Below, in pieces: positions 49,001 to 58,397 of a DNA stretch of 64,000 bases. The position numbers were made by a program, and so were the translations under genes. Within the stretch, counting starts at the first letter, position 1. Each line of letters starts with the position of its first letter. The DNA comes from Halictus rubicundus (Eukaryota; Arthropoda; Insecta; Hymenoptera; Halictidae). The DNA is taken from assembly GCF_050948215.1 (NCBI RefSeq), contig NC_135164.1:2547116-2611115 (forward strand), in the 5' to 3' direction. The notes under the pieces were generated by a model that saw only the letters and a program-made list of their open reading frames with translations, did no database searches and had not been told where the DNA came from.

Positions 49001-49956
49001 CGATTGTAAAAAATACGCGATCCTCGGGAAGCGTACCGAGGCGAGCTTCGCATAAATCATAAGTTATAGAGAAACATTTTCAGTATACCCCGAGGCATCG
49101 CTTTTTAATCGTTTTTTTTTTTTTCTCAAATATGAAAATGTGCTACGCAAGATGCAAGAGTCGACTTAATCGGAACTCACTACGAGCTATGAAACGGAGT
49201 TTTACAGTGCTACTAAGAAGTACGTAATATATTCGAGCTCTTCGCGGACCGCAAGATTGCAAAAATAGCCTATGGCTGGCGCAAGTGGCGGATCAACGTG
49301 GAAAATCCGTCGCCTAATTTTTCTCGGTCGCGAAATTCTGCTCGGCTGATCGCGTCGATTATCGCGATTCGAGGGAAGAAGTGTGGAAGGGAGAGGGATG
49401 ACTGATTGAAGCGAAGCACGGTAATCGTCGGTGATTGAAAACTGGTCGAGTTAAAAAGGAGGTGTGGGGTGTGTGGGGGGAGTAAGTGGGACGTCTAGAC
49501 GGTGGCAGTCGAACGAGAAATGCACCAGAAAAAAGGGGGTCGTCGGATAGACGAATGGAAGCCCCGCGTTTCAAGGTGGAACAACCGGGAACAAGAGGGG
49601 AACGATCTGGAAGGAAACCAGGCAGAAACGCGGCAATCCGAGACGGTGAGATTATTCGGGACGTCGATCTCGCTCGTGTGTCGATTTCGAGACGGCTGCT
49701 GTGCTGAAACGCGGCAAGTTTTGCATCAAAGAAGCTGCACACGCGCGCGCACACGTCCACACGTACGGAACACCGTGTCGCCAGGCGAGTTCCCCTGTAA
49801 ATAGACCAGACGAACGAAACTGTTTCGGTGTAACGAGGCTGAAGCAGTCGAAAGATTCGTATCGAGCGGGCAACTTTTCTCGCGGGAACTGCATGCTTCT
49901 CGAACTTGAACTTTTAATTGAAAACATTGCTGGACAGGAACGTTAGAAGTGTCATC
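46017..49956. other. Unannotated spacer
   Basis: No gene recognised. A lone CAGGGTGTTCTATTAA sequence preceded by TA at 47206 looks like a mariner-type end, but no partner is visible. The GC-rich stretch at 49340-49950 is open in several frames on both strands without any known motif. Confidence 0.45.
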
Positions 49957-50142
49957 TACGAGGGTGGTCTGAAAAGTTTCCGACCTAACAAAGATGTAAG
50001 GCCTCTTTTTCCTCAAAATTATTTTTATTTCTCTACATAGTCTCCTTGTAAGTCTATACACTTCTCCCATCTCTCCAGCCCGTCCAAATAGTGCTTGCCG
50101 TCTTTCTCTGCAAAATAGCTATTTACAAAGGTGATGGCTTCC

Positions 50143-50150
50143 TCATTTGA
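50143..50150 (+). repeat. 8-bp target duplication, left copy
   Basis: TCATTTGA, repeated exactly at 52730-52737 on the other side of the inserted transposon. A ninth base (C) also matches but can be assigned to the element end. Confidence 0.9.
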
Positions 50151-50167
50151 GCCCGTTAGTCGACAAG

Positions 50168-50180
50168 TGGCATAAGTCCA
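50168..50180 (+). promoter_or_regulatory. Subterminal TGGCATAAGTCCA motif 1
   Basis: First of several TAAGTCC motifs. Others are at 50337-50349 (same 13 bases), 50356-50364 and 50386-50394 (inverted, TGGACTTAC) and 52465-52475 (TGGCGTAAGTC). Clustered subterminal motifs often bind the transposase; here that is inference. Confidence 0.5.
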
Positions 50181-50336
50181 AAATTACGAAAAATGGGGTT
50201 TTTACAGAAATAGTAGGTATTAAGAATACTTGTTTTATTTAACACATTAATTTGTGTACACTTTGTTTTATGCTAATAAAAAATAAGATTCAATTTTACA
50301 TCCTAAATAAAGTGACTGTAACAATATCTTGAATAA

Positions 50337-50394
50337 TGGCATAAGTCCAATCTCTTGGACTTACTCCGTTATTCCACGGAACATATGGACTTAC
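50337..50394. promoter_or_regulatory. Cluster of three TAAGTCC motifs
   Basis: One forward motif (50337-50349) and two inverted ones (50356-50364 and 50386-50394) within 58 bp, about 170 bp upstream of the gene. The forward and first inverted copies form a short hairpin-capable pair. Could be transposase binding sites or part of the promoter. Confidence 0.45.
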
Positions 50395-50562
50395 TCTACT
50401 GTTACATTCGATTAAAGGAAACTGGTATATGTATACGCGACAATCGTTTCGTATTTACTAAAACCGACGAGGGTCATTCATGTTTACATTAACTTCTAGA
50501 ACTGTTTAGTATCTTATTAGCTTCCGTATCAGTAACATTCTGATATATTATATTTGCTCGAA

Positions 50563-52374
50563 ATGATTAACGTTAACGCAAATCGTACAAAAAGTCGGAA
50601 AAGAGTAAGAAATAGTGATGGCTGGGCTGGGAATGTTGCAAAACGACTTCGTAATTCGGGTGCAGAATACGTAAACCGGAACAATAATATAGTTCCTGCG
50701 AAAAAGTTTGAAAACAAAGACTGTGGATGCCAGAAAAAATGTACAGACAAAGTTGATGGAGAAACACGGAAGAATCACTTCTATAATTTTTGGAAAATAG
50801 GATCCTTCAACACACAAAATGCATATCTTTGTGGACTTATACATAGTGTACCTATAAAAAGAAGACGACCACGAGATGAAAGTAGATGTATGAAAAGTAG
50901 CAGTAACGTATACTGTTTATCCAATATTGGTGACTCTACCAGTGTTGTATGTAAGAAGTATTTTTTGCAAACTTTTGGTGTCAGCGAGGGACGCGTGAAC
51001 AGAGCTATAATAAAACATGCAGAAGGTGAAACTGTTGGAAATGACAATAGAGGTAAAGCAGCAAATCCGCGTAAACTTAGCGAAGATACTATTAAAAATG
51101 TTTGTGATCATATTCAAAGTTTTCCTGCTAATGTATCTCATTACACACGTGAACACAATCCAAACCGACAGTATCTAAATGAAAATCTCAATATTCATAA
51201 AATGTATATATTGTATAAAGAAAAATGCTCTGGATTAAACATACTATCAGTAAAAGAGCACATGTATCGAGATATATTTAATACGCGTTTTAATCTACAT
51301 TTTAAAGCACCGCGGAAAGACACATGCAAGAAATGTGATGAATATAAAATTAAACTAGATGCAGTAAGTAGTGACCAAGAAGTTATTAAAAAACTTGAAG
51401 ATGAACATGAGTTACATCTACGAAAAGCAGAAGCAGCACGTAATTCTATGAAAGAGGATATAAAAAATGCAAAGTGTTCAAATAATATTTATGTATGTAG
51501 TATCGATTTACAGAAAGCATTACCATTTCCAATATTAACAGTTTCTGATGCGTACTATAAGAGAAATATGTATTGTTATAATCTCGGTATTCACGACTTA
51601 CGTGAAAATAAAGGATACTTTTATGTTTGGGATGAAACATTAGCATCCAGAGGATCACAAGAAATAGCATCATGTTTAGTTAAACATATTAAATCTGTTG
51701 CTGGTTATAAAGATAAGATAATTATTTATAGTGATTCTTGTACTGGACAAAATCGTAATATAAAAATAGCTTTGTCTCTGTTAAAATTAGTGCAAAGTGA
51801 TGATATTGCAGCGAAGATTATAGAACAGAAATTCTTAATATCAGGACATTCGTTTTTACCGAATGATTCAGATTTTGGATGTGTTGAATCTGCAGCACGC
51901 CATACATCTATTTACATCCATGAAGATTGGTATCGATGTATGAAAACTGCTCGACGTTCCAACAAGTTTGTGGTTTATGAAATGAAAAGAAACGAATTTT
52001 TTTCAACTAAACAGCTAGAACGGTCAATAACAAAGCGTAAGAAAAATACATTACGCAAAACTGTAAATTGGTTCACCATTCAGTGGTTACACTATGAACG
52101 CGGAAAACAGTTTGATATTTTTTATAAAACTACGATTTCTGTGGATGTTAAGTATGAAATATTAAATATTCAGCGTGCTCGGTGCGGCAGGCCATTGCAG
52201 TTAAAAAATAGAACGCAGGAAAATTTATATCCATCTGTGCGTCCTGTTTCTGAGGCCAAAAAGAAGGACATGATAGATTTGCTGAAATTTATCCCTCCAG
52301 TTCATCATGCATTTTTTCAAGCATTAAAGACCAGTACAATTGAAGAGACTGGTGAAGAATCCAGCAACGAATAA
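50563..52374 (+). CDS. Putative DDE-type transposase of the nested element
   Basis: 603 residues, no stop or frameshift. The ATG at 50563 is the first in frame; the frame is open three codons upstream without ATG. The N-terminus is basic (SRKRVRN, KRLR). A Cys cluster follows (CGCQKKC, residues 54-60), then FYNFWKI and VCKKYFLQTFGVSEGRV (129-145), which looks DNA-binding. CKKC at 255-258 could be a zinc knuckle; 271-305 is a charged, probably coiled segment. The likely catalytic core has D315 (CSIDLQKALPFP), D391 (YSDSCTGQN) and E442 (GHSFLPNDSDFGCVE), a DDE-like arrangement. AATAAA overlaps the stop codon (52370-52375). I recognise the pattern as a transposase-like family of arthropods and cnidarians, but not a named superfamily with confidence. 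Catalytic assignment is inference. Confidence 0.75.
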   Translation: MINVNANRTKSRKRVRNSDGWAGNVAKRLRNSGAEYVNRNNNIVPAKKFENKDCGCQKKCTDKVDGETRKNHFYNFWKIGSFNTQNAYLCGLIHSVPIKRRRPRDESRCMKSSSNVYCLSNIGDSTSVVCKKYFLQTFGVSEGRVNRAIIKHAEGETVGNDNRGKAANPRKLSEDTIKNVCDHIQSFPANVSHYTREHNPNRQYLNENLNIHKMYILYKEKCSGLNILSVKEHMYRDIFNTRFNLHFKAPRKDTCKKCDEYKIKLDAVSSDQEVIKKLEDEHELHLRKAEAARNSMKEDIKNAKCSNNIYVCSIDLQKALPFPILTVSDAYYKRNMYCYNLGIHDLRENKGYFYVWDETLASRGSQEIASCLVKHIKSVAGYKDKIIIYSDSCTGQNRNIKIALSLLKLVQSDDIAAKIIEQKFLISGHSFLPNDSDFGCVESAARHTSIYIHEDWYRCMKTARRSNKFVVYEMKRNEFFSTKQLERSITKRKKNTLRKTVNWFTIQWLHYERGKQFDIFYKTTISVDVKYEILNIQRARCGRPLQLKNRTQENLYPSVRPVSEAKKKDMIDLLKFIPPVHHAFFQALKTSTIEETGEESSNE

Positions 52375-52729
52375 ATTTCTTTAATACATAATATACAGTA
52401 AACTTGTAGTGCATTAAAAATGACATTTGTGTAACTTATGATTATGAATACATTAATAGCCATATGGCGTAAGTCACTTTCTCACACAAAAGTGGTATCA
52501 CAATTCAGTGCAATAATGGCACTTCATTATTCGTTACCTTACTGTTTGTTTACTATTGAAAACAATATGGATTTTATTTTCAGTTACAATGACATGATTA
52601 CTATTCTTTCGCTTTATGTGGTTACAATAAAGTTACATTGTGTATTGAATTTTTTGTACGATATTACACGGAAGTCTAATTTCTACAATATTAAGAAAAG
52701 GGACTTGATTCACTTATCAACTAAGGGGC

Positions 52730-52737
52730 TCATTTGA
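52730..52737 (+). repeat. 8-bp target duplication, right copy
   Basis: TCATTTGA, identical to 50143-50150. Confidence 0.9.
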
Positions 52738-53826
52738 TGAAAATCTCCGTCCTCCGAGTGCAACTTTTAACTTGGGGAGCAAAAAGAAGTCGCTTGGAGC
52801 TAGATCTGGTGACTAAGGTGGGTGATCAAGCAGTTCAAACCGCAATTCGTGGATTTTTGCCATGGCAATCGTTGAGGTGTGAGACGGCGCATTTTCTTGG
52901 TGGAACAAGATTTTTTTTGCAAATGTGGCCGTTTTTCCGCAATTTCTGCCTTCAGCCTGTCAAGTAATGATGCGTAGTATACTCCTGTAATGGTTTTCCG
53001 TTTTTGAAGATAATCAATAAAGATAACTCCACGACTGTCCCAGAAAACAATCGCCATCACTTTCCCAGCCGAAGGAACAGCCTTTGCCATTTTTGGCGCC
53101 GATTCCCCATAAGCAGTCCACTGTTTTGACTGCATTTTTTATTCGGGAGTGTAATGGTGTATCCAAGTATCATCAACAGTAATTGGCCGGCGCCGAAACT
53201 CTGATTTATTGCGCCTAAATTGCGCCAAAAGAGCGATCGAAATGTTCATTCGAACACGTTTCTGATCCAACGTGAGCAAACGCGGCACCCAACACGCAGA
53301 CAGCTTTCTCATGCCTAAATCTTCATTCAATATGTGACAAATACGTTCTTTGGATATATTCATGGCCTCTTCTATCTCTCTAACTTTAATTCGACGGTTG
53401 TCTAGCACCATTTGGTGAATTTTAGCGATGTTATCGTCACTGGTTGCAGTTTTTGGGCGTCCCGAACGTTCATCGTCACCCAAACTGGTACGGCCACGTT
53501 TAAATTCAGCTGCCCAAAATTTCACGGTGGTAAATGATGGTGCAGAGTTCCCGTATACAGCGTCTAACTCTTTTTTGATTTGCGTAGGCGTATTGCCTTT
53601 CAAAAATAAATATTTCATCACAGCTCGATACTCGAGTTTTTCCATTTTCACGAAAACACTCACAGCAACTTACTCGAAACGACTGTTAAACAATAACTGA
53701 GCGTCCGAAATGGCTGAAATTTTGGTGAGCACCTGTCAAAGCATGCACAAACACGCTCCAGTACTTTTGTCGACGAATACTGCCATCTTCATGTTGAGGT
53801 CGGAAACTTTTCGGACCACCCTCGTA

Positions 53827-54635
53827 AATATAGTTCTCCTAGTCACCATGAAAACAAATTGACAGAGAAAATTAGGTTTCCCGAAATTCCACTTAACCCC
53901 TTCCGTTGAAAATTCTGAAAAAATCAGGCATATTCTATCTATGAGAATGCACGTCTACGAATTTTTCCCGAATTTTCAGCTTCGAAACCGAATTTTAAAA
54001 ATTGAAGAAACTCTTGAAATGCCGAGGTTATGAGATACTAAGTTTGCATCTTTACGTGCCACAGTGTAATAGGTATGTGGTAGTGTAGATCTTGCTCTAT
54101 CCTGCAGTGACGTATAATCCGCTCTGCAACAACGGACCAGCTTTGAGTAGTAACGTAAGTGGATAATGATTACGTTTCAGATGCGCAGAGCCGATAGACA
54201 GATCGAATCGATCACTTGGAAATGATAGAGCCCGATCGTGGCGTAACGCTGGCAACTTCACCGCACGGAAACAATCGACTCGCGGAAGGAAGCTTGTGCG
54301 TTACATTTCCTGCGACCAGCACTCCTCGCGGTCTGTAGACATTACGACAGTTCCGCTGCCTCTGTAGAACTTGTGGTAATGGCGCGAGATTAAACTATTG
54401 CCGCAGCTCCGCGAAGGACACGGATGTCTCGTAGAAATCAAGGATACTTCTCCAGGAATATTGCTATTGTCCTTTCCTCCGGGTTGACAATACAACAGCA
54501 TACAAATGGAAGCATTTGCATAGTGAAAGGCTGAAAACGGTGTAAAATATTTCGGCACAAAAACCACTGTAATCAATGTGAGGGTATACTATAAGGTCAG
54601 GCTACCTATTTGGCCTGATAATGCTGATTTCTTTA
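53827..54635. other. Unannotated spacer
   Basis: No gene recognised. The last part, GCTGATTTCTTTATA before 54637, resembles the start of the dispersed CAGTGAATTCTC repeat. Confidence 0.45.
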
Positions 54636-54637
54636 TA

Positions 54638-56395
54638 CAGGGTGGCCCACATAACTCTGAACAGCTCAATATCTCGAAAACTATGCCATCGATTTTAAAG
54701 TTCTTAGTCTTAAATTGCATGGAACTGGAGGGCCTTTCTGACTACATAAACGTGAAGTGGCCTCCCTTCCCCTTTAACGGGGGAGGGGAGGTACCTTTGT
54801 AATTTTAAATGGAACCCCCTATAAAATGTTACATATTTAGATTCTACAGGAAAAAACAAGTCAATTTTTTCTGAAACATTTTTTTGTCACATACTTCCAT
54901 GATGAGATATAACAGTTTGAAGTTTCGAGTTGTAGGTACTTGAACCGCTCGGAAATAGCGTTATGGAATTATACGCGCTTGAGTCCTTTGCTTATTCATG
55001 AAGAAACACAAACAATAATATTTACAATTCTTGAGTTTGACTCACTTATCTATGAAAACGTTTTCAGTTTAGAGCTGTTATTCAAGCAGTAACATTGTGA
55101 TTATGGCAAGAAAATTATCGGCGTGCAGCAGTGATGTTTTTTGAACGTTATGGGATCAAAAAATGTCATGCAACATTTTATAATTTAGAAAAGCGGCTTA
55201 ATAAAGCTGTCACTAATGAAAATAATAGTGCCAGTATTCTTGCTGCAATTACATTAAATCCTCATATTAGTCAACGCACACTTGCACAAACATCACATAT
55301 TAGTCGTTCATCAATTCAACGAATTTTGAAACGGCAAAAGTATCATCCATATCACATGATTTTATCACAAGAGCTTTCGATAGCAGATTACGATCACCGC
55401 GTAAGATTGTGTGAGTGGCTGCAGGGTGTTGTGGAAAACGACTTTTTGTGCAAAATACTTTTTTCCGATGAGGCCACTTTTATGAATTCGGGGCATGTAA
55501 ATAGACATAATCTGCATTATTGGGCCGTGGAAAACGTTCGGTGTGGCCTAATAGGAGATTTTGTGATTGGACCTTATTTTTTTCAAGAAACTGTAACATC
55601 TGCAAGTTATTGTGATTTCTTAAAAAATCATTTGCCTGCGCTTTTGGAAGATGTGCCACTGCACGTTAGAAGAGAAATGTGGTTCCAACAAGACGGCGCT
55701 CCTCCACATTTTGCAATCATCACCAGGCAATTTTTGAACGAAAAATTTGGGAACAAATGGATAGGTCGTGGGGGACCTCGTCAATGGCCTCCTCGATCCC
55801 CCGATCTAACACCATTAGATTTTTTCTTATGGGGATATGTAAAGGACAAAGTTATGTTTGAACCACCGACGACAAAAGAGGATATGAAACAAAGAATACG
55901 TGACGCTTGCGCTTCAGTGACTCCCGAAATGTTAAAAAATGTTAGAACAACTTTGATGTTTCGAGTAAATAAATGTTTACAAGCCCGTGGTGGACACTTT
56001 GAACATTTAATTCAAAGTACATTTTATTTCTTCACGAATAAGCAAAGGACTCAAGCGCGTATAATTCCATAACGCTATTTCCGAGCGCTTCAAGTACCTA
56101 CAACTCGAAACTTCAAACTGTTATATCTCATCATGAAAGTATCTGACAAAAAAATGTTTCAGACAAAATTGACTTGTTTTTTCCGGTAGAATCTAAATAT
56201 GTAACATTTTATAGGGGGTTCCATTTAAAATTACAAAGGTACCTCCCCTCCCCCGTTAAAGGGGAAGGGAGGCCACTTCACGTTTATGTAGTCAAAAAGG
56301 CCCTTCAGTTCCATGCAATTTAAGACTAAGAACTTTAAAATCGATAGCACAGTTTTCGAGATATTGAGCTGTTCAGAGTTATGTGGGCCACCCTG
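54638..56395 (+). mobile_element. DD41D (rosa-type) element with very long inverted ends
   Basis: 1758 bp flanked by TA (54636-54637 and 56396-56397). Ends start CAGGGTGGCCCACATAACTC. The inverted repeats are about 360 bp (54638-55005 and about 56037-56395) and nearly identical, through TAGGTACTTGAACCGCTCGG-type sequence up to the TTATTCATGAAGAAA region. The transposase gene fills the middle. This element interrupts a copy of the dispersed repeat. Confidence 0.93.
55134..56072 (+). CDS. DD41D transposase, nearly complete
   Basis: 312 residues from ATG 55134 to the stop at 56070-56072, without internal breaks. A helix-turn-helix lies at about 45-66 (ISQRTLAQTSHISRSSIQRI). Catalytic residues are D112 (LFSDEATF), D187 (FQQDGAPPH) and D229 (RSPDLTPLDFFLWG), with 41 residues between the last two, the spacing of the rosa clade of Tc1/mariner. 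The C-terminus extends into the right inverted repeat. Reading remains coding-like upstream of the ATG (QENYRRAAVMFF) back to an in-frame TGA at 55098-55100, and these residues fit the family's N-terminal region. The true start therefore seems lost or mutated, and the protein may lack about 30-40 residues. Another ATG at 55103 is in a different frame and stops after 13 codons. It could be inactive because of the N-terminal loss. Confidence 0.85.
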   Translation: MFFERYGIKKCHATFYNLEKRLNKAVTNENNSASILAAITLNPHISQRTLAQTSHISRSSIQRILKRQKYHPYHMILSQELSIADYDHRVRLCEWLQGVVENDFLCKILFSDEATFMNSGHVNRHNLHYWAVENVRCGLIGDFVIGPYFFQETVTSASYCDFLKNHLPALLEDVPLHVRREMWFQQDGAPPHFAIITRQFLNEKFGNKWIGRGGPRQWPPRSPDLTPLDFFLWGYVKDKVMFEPPTTKEDMKQRIRDACASVTPEMLKNVRTTLMFRVNKCLQARGGHFEHLIQSTFYFFTNKQRTQARIIP

Positions 56396-56470
56396 TATAT
56401 GTCGCCAAGACCTGGATGATAAACGTCGCGGAATTATCCCCACTACCGCGGGCTATGCCCCGTGACGCAT
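56396..56470 (+). repeat. Dispersed repeat, copy E, right part
   Basis: TATATGTCGCCAAGACCTGG starts at the target duplication of the DD41D element, then ATAAACGTCGCGGAATTATC and CCCACTACCGCGGGCTATGC. With the stub left of 54637 it forms one interrupted copy. Confidence 0.65.
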
Positions 56471-58395
56471 AGATACCAAGAGATAATTTCAGTTGTCCTT
56501 GGAAGTCATATGCACAGTTTCACCGGAGAATATTGAAAATAATAAATCACCGTTCGCACACCCAGAGCGCAGAGTAGGAAACGCGTACAGTGATCGCGAT
56601 CGATCATAATGTTCTACGGTGTTAGGCGTGCAGACGAAGCCGTGCATAGAAACGTACAGAATTTATGGGAACCGTGATTACGAAAATACATGCGCGCACG
56701 GTCATTAACTAAATCAGCCGTATAAGCAAATTCTTCGGATCTGTTTTATCACGGGGACAATTAAATTTTGCAGATTAAATTCTGGGGATCTTTGTTGCAA
56801 ATCTGGGAACGAACGGACCGCGCCCGGGCGCTGAATGGTTGATTAAAGCCGGAGGCGCAATTATCTTTGATAGCAGGGATATTCAGCATTGTCCTGAGAT
56901 CACCTGTGATTAAATTCACTGAACGCTAACACTGACATGTATTTAGTCCCGTGGACCTAATCACTGTCCGAGAGTGTTGAGAGTATAATGGCTCGCATTT
57001 GAAACACCGCTCCGCTGCGCACGGTAGGAAGTTGAATCGGTGTCCCCCCCCCCCCCCTATAGTTCCGACGGAGCCAAAAAGTTTACTTTGCAGCGTTCCA
57101 TGAAATTTTACCGGGTAGCTTTCGCCAAACGATCGCTTTGTAATTCTAATCGTCGCGTCCGACTTTCGATCTGTAAAATTCCCGGACAACGTCAACGAAT
57201 TCGAATCGGCTTATCGTCGTTCGACCAACTACAGTTAACCGCGAAAGCTAACAGATAAACAAAGTTCTCGCATGTTTTATGGACGTCGTTTAACTTGTTA
57301 GTGAAAATTCTATGTGTTCCGCTGCGTAACAACACTTTGTGCATCTGCTTTCCTAGAAATACAAAAATGCACGCATAACGATCATTATTGTACTTTTTTA
57401 CACTAATTCTGACATCTAAACGATGTGGGTTACTTTTTTTCATTAAAGGAAAAATGTATCTTTCATGCAATGACAATTAAAAGCAATAATTGCTTACGAT
57501 AATAGCAGAGTATTAAATATCTTGCCAAATTACCGCTTGAAATATTAATTGTGAGGTATTCGTTACGCGACCATTAAAATCGGAAGACCTCAATTTTCTC
57601 ATAGATTTAAATCGCGGTGAAGCGTGGATAAAGTTCAACTCATTATCGACCACAAAATTTTTTACAGACAAGAACGGGTGGTACGTTGCCATGTCTGGGA
57701 AAAATTCTTTTTTTTTTCTCGAATTCCTATCCAGGCAATCCGGCTGTGTAATAAACGATCTATCCTACGGAAAATTCAATCGTGTTAAAAGGTTCAGTCG
57801 TCGGCAACTATTTGTCTCGTTTTCGTGTCCGATCGAGCGCCGCGCGAAATGAATCCGGTGGTTTACGGAAAATTTTGCGGACAGGCCATTGCCAGTGGTA
57901 AATACCCATTAAATTTCCATGTAACCGTGTGATTTACATGGACGACGTATCGGAATAATTAACACCCGGCGTTTCGCGTATTTTCGTGATCATGGTTGGC
58001 TAAATTTGCTTTGCAATCGCACAATGCCACAGAACGCGCCTGTGTTTTCTCGGCAAAATTGCATCATTTTTACTGTATTCGTGATAAGAACATGCAAAAA
58101 CGGAATTTTTCATACAATATTAAAGAAATTTTTGAAAAAATTGCGAAAGAATTACAGAGGAAATAGTAAAATTTTACAACTTTTTTATGTGGGGTGATGG
58201 CTTTCTCAAATTCACGCTGGGAAGGTTACGGAATAATGCAAAAATAAGAAGAAAGAATGACGAATCAGTCCTGACCTGGAACATATTTACAGAGTTGACC
58301 TTTCTTAACTCGGTTATGCTCCTCAATTTGATTATAAATAAGAAATCGTCCGGATAAAAATGTCCTGTATCGTTACACGCATATAGACATGTACA
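56471..58395. other. Unannotated spacer
   Basis: No gene recognised. A poly-C run lies at about 57046-57057. Confidence 0.5.
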
Positions 58396-58397
58396 TA

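Larger units (their letters stand above)
50151..52729 (+). mobile_element. Intact DNA transposon with 8-bp target duplication
   Basis: 2579 bp. The left end reads GCCCGTTAGTCGACAAGTG and the inverted right end GCCCCTTAGTTGATAAGTG, 16 of 19 identical. Target duplication is TCATTTGA. The element holds one uninterrupted 603-codon gene, a 412-bp leader and a 355-bp trailer. TAAGTCC motifs repeat in the leader and once near the right end. Superfamilies known for 8-bp duplications include hAT, P, Merlin, Zisupton and Novosib. The end sequence matches none of them that I can recall, and the protein is not hAT- or P-like by eye. The boundaries are certain from the sequence; the superfamily is open. 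Confidence 0.92.
50025..53645 (-). pseudogene. Mariner transposase pseudogene, interrupted
   Basis: The ATG is at 53645 (MEKLEYRAV). The GRP linker, the WVPRLL version of the mariner signature and the first catalytic region (TVDDTWIHHYTPE) are present. Lesions follow in order: TAA right after HYTPE (53139-53141); a frameshift after RPHLQKK near 52905; the second catalytic D replaced by E (FHQEN); TAG in place of Y in PPYSPD; then APSDFFLL. The 50151-52729 transposon is inserted in the codons for SNEE. When the insertion and one duplication are ignored, the frame runs on through NSYFAEKDGKHYLDG and LERWEKC to TAA at 50025-50027. Because the gene has other lesions as well, order of inactivation and insertion is not fixed by sequence. 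Confidence 0.93.
49959..53824 (-). mobile_element. Decayed mariner split by another transposon
   Basis: TA at 49957-49958 and 53825-53826. Ends begin CGAGGGTGGTCTGAAAAGTT and, inverted, CGAGGGTGGTCCGAAAAGTT. The span is 3866 bp, but removing the 2579-bp insertion and one 8-bp duplication leaves 1279 bp, a normal mariner length. It carries a minus-strand transposase pseudogene. Confidence 0.95.

Noticed and set aside
55103..55144. ATG at 55103 as transposase start
   Set aside because: Wrong frame; it stops after 13 codons, while family-like residues are read in the frame of ATG 55134.
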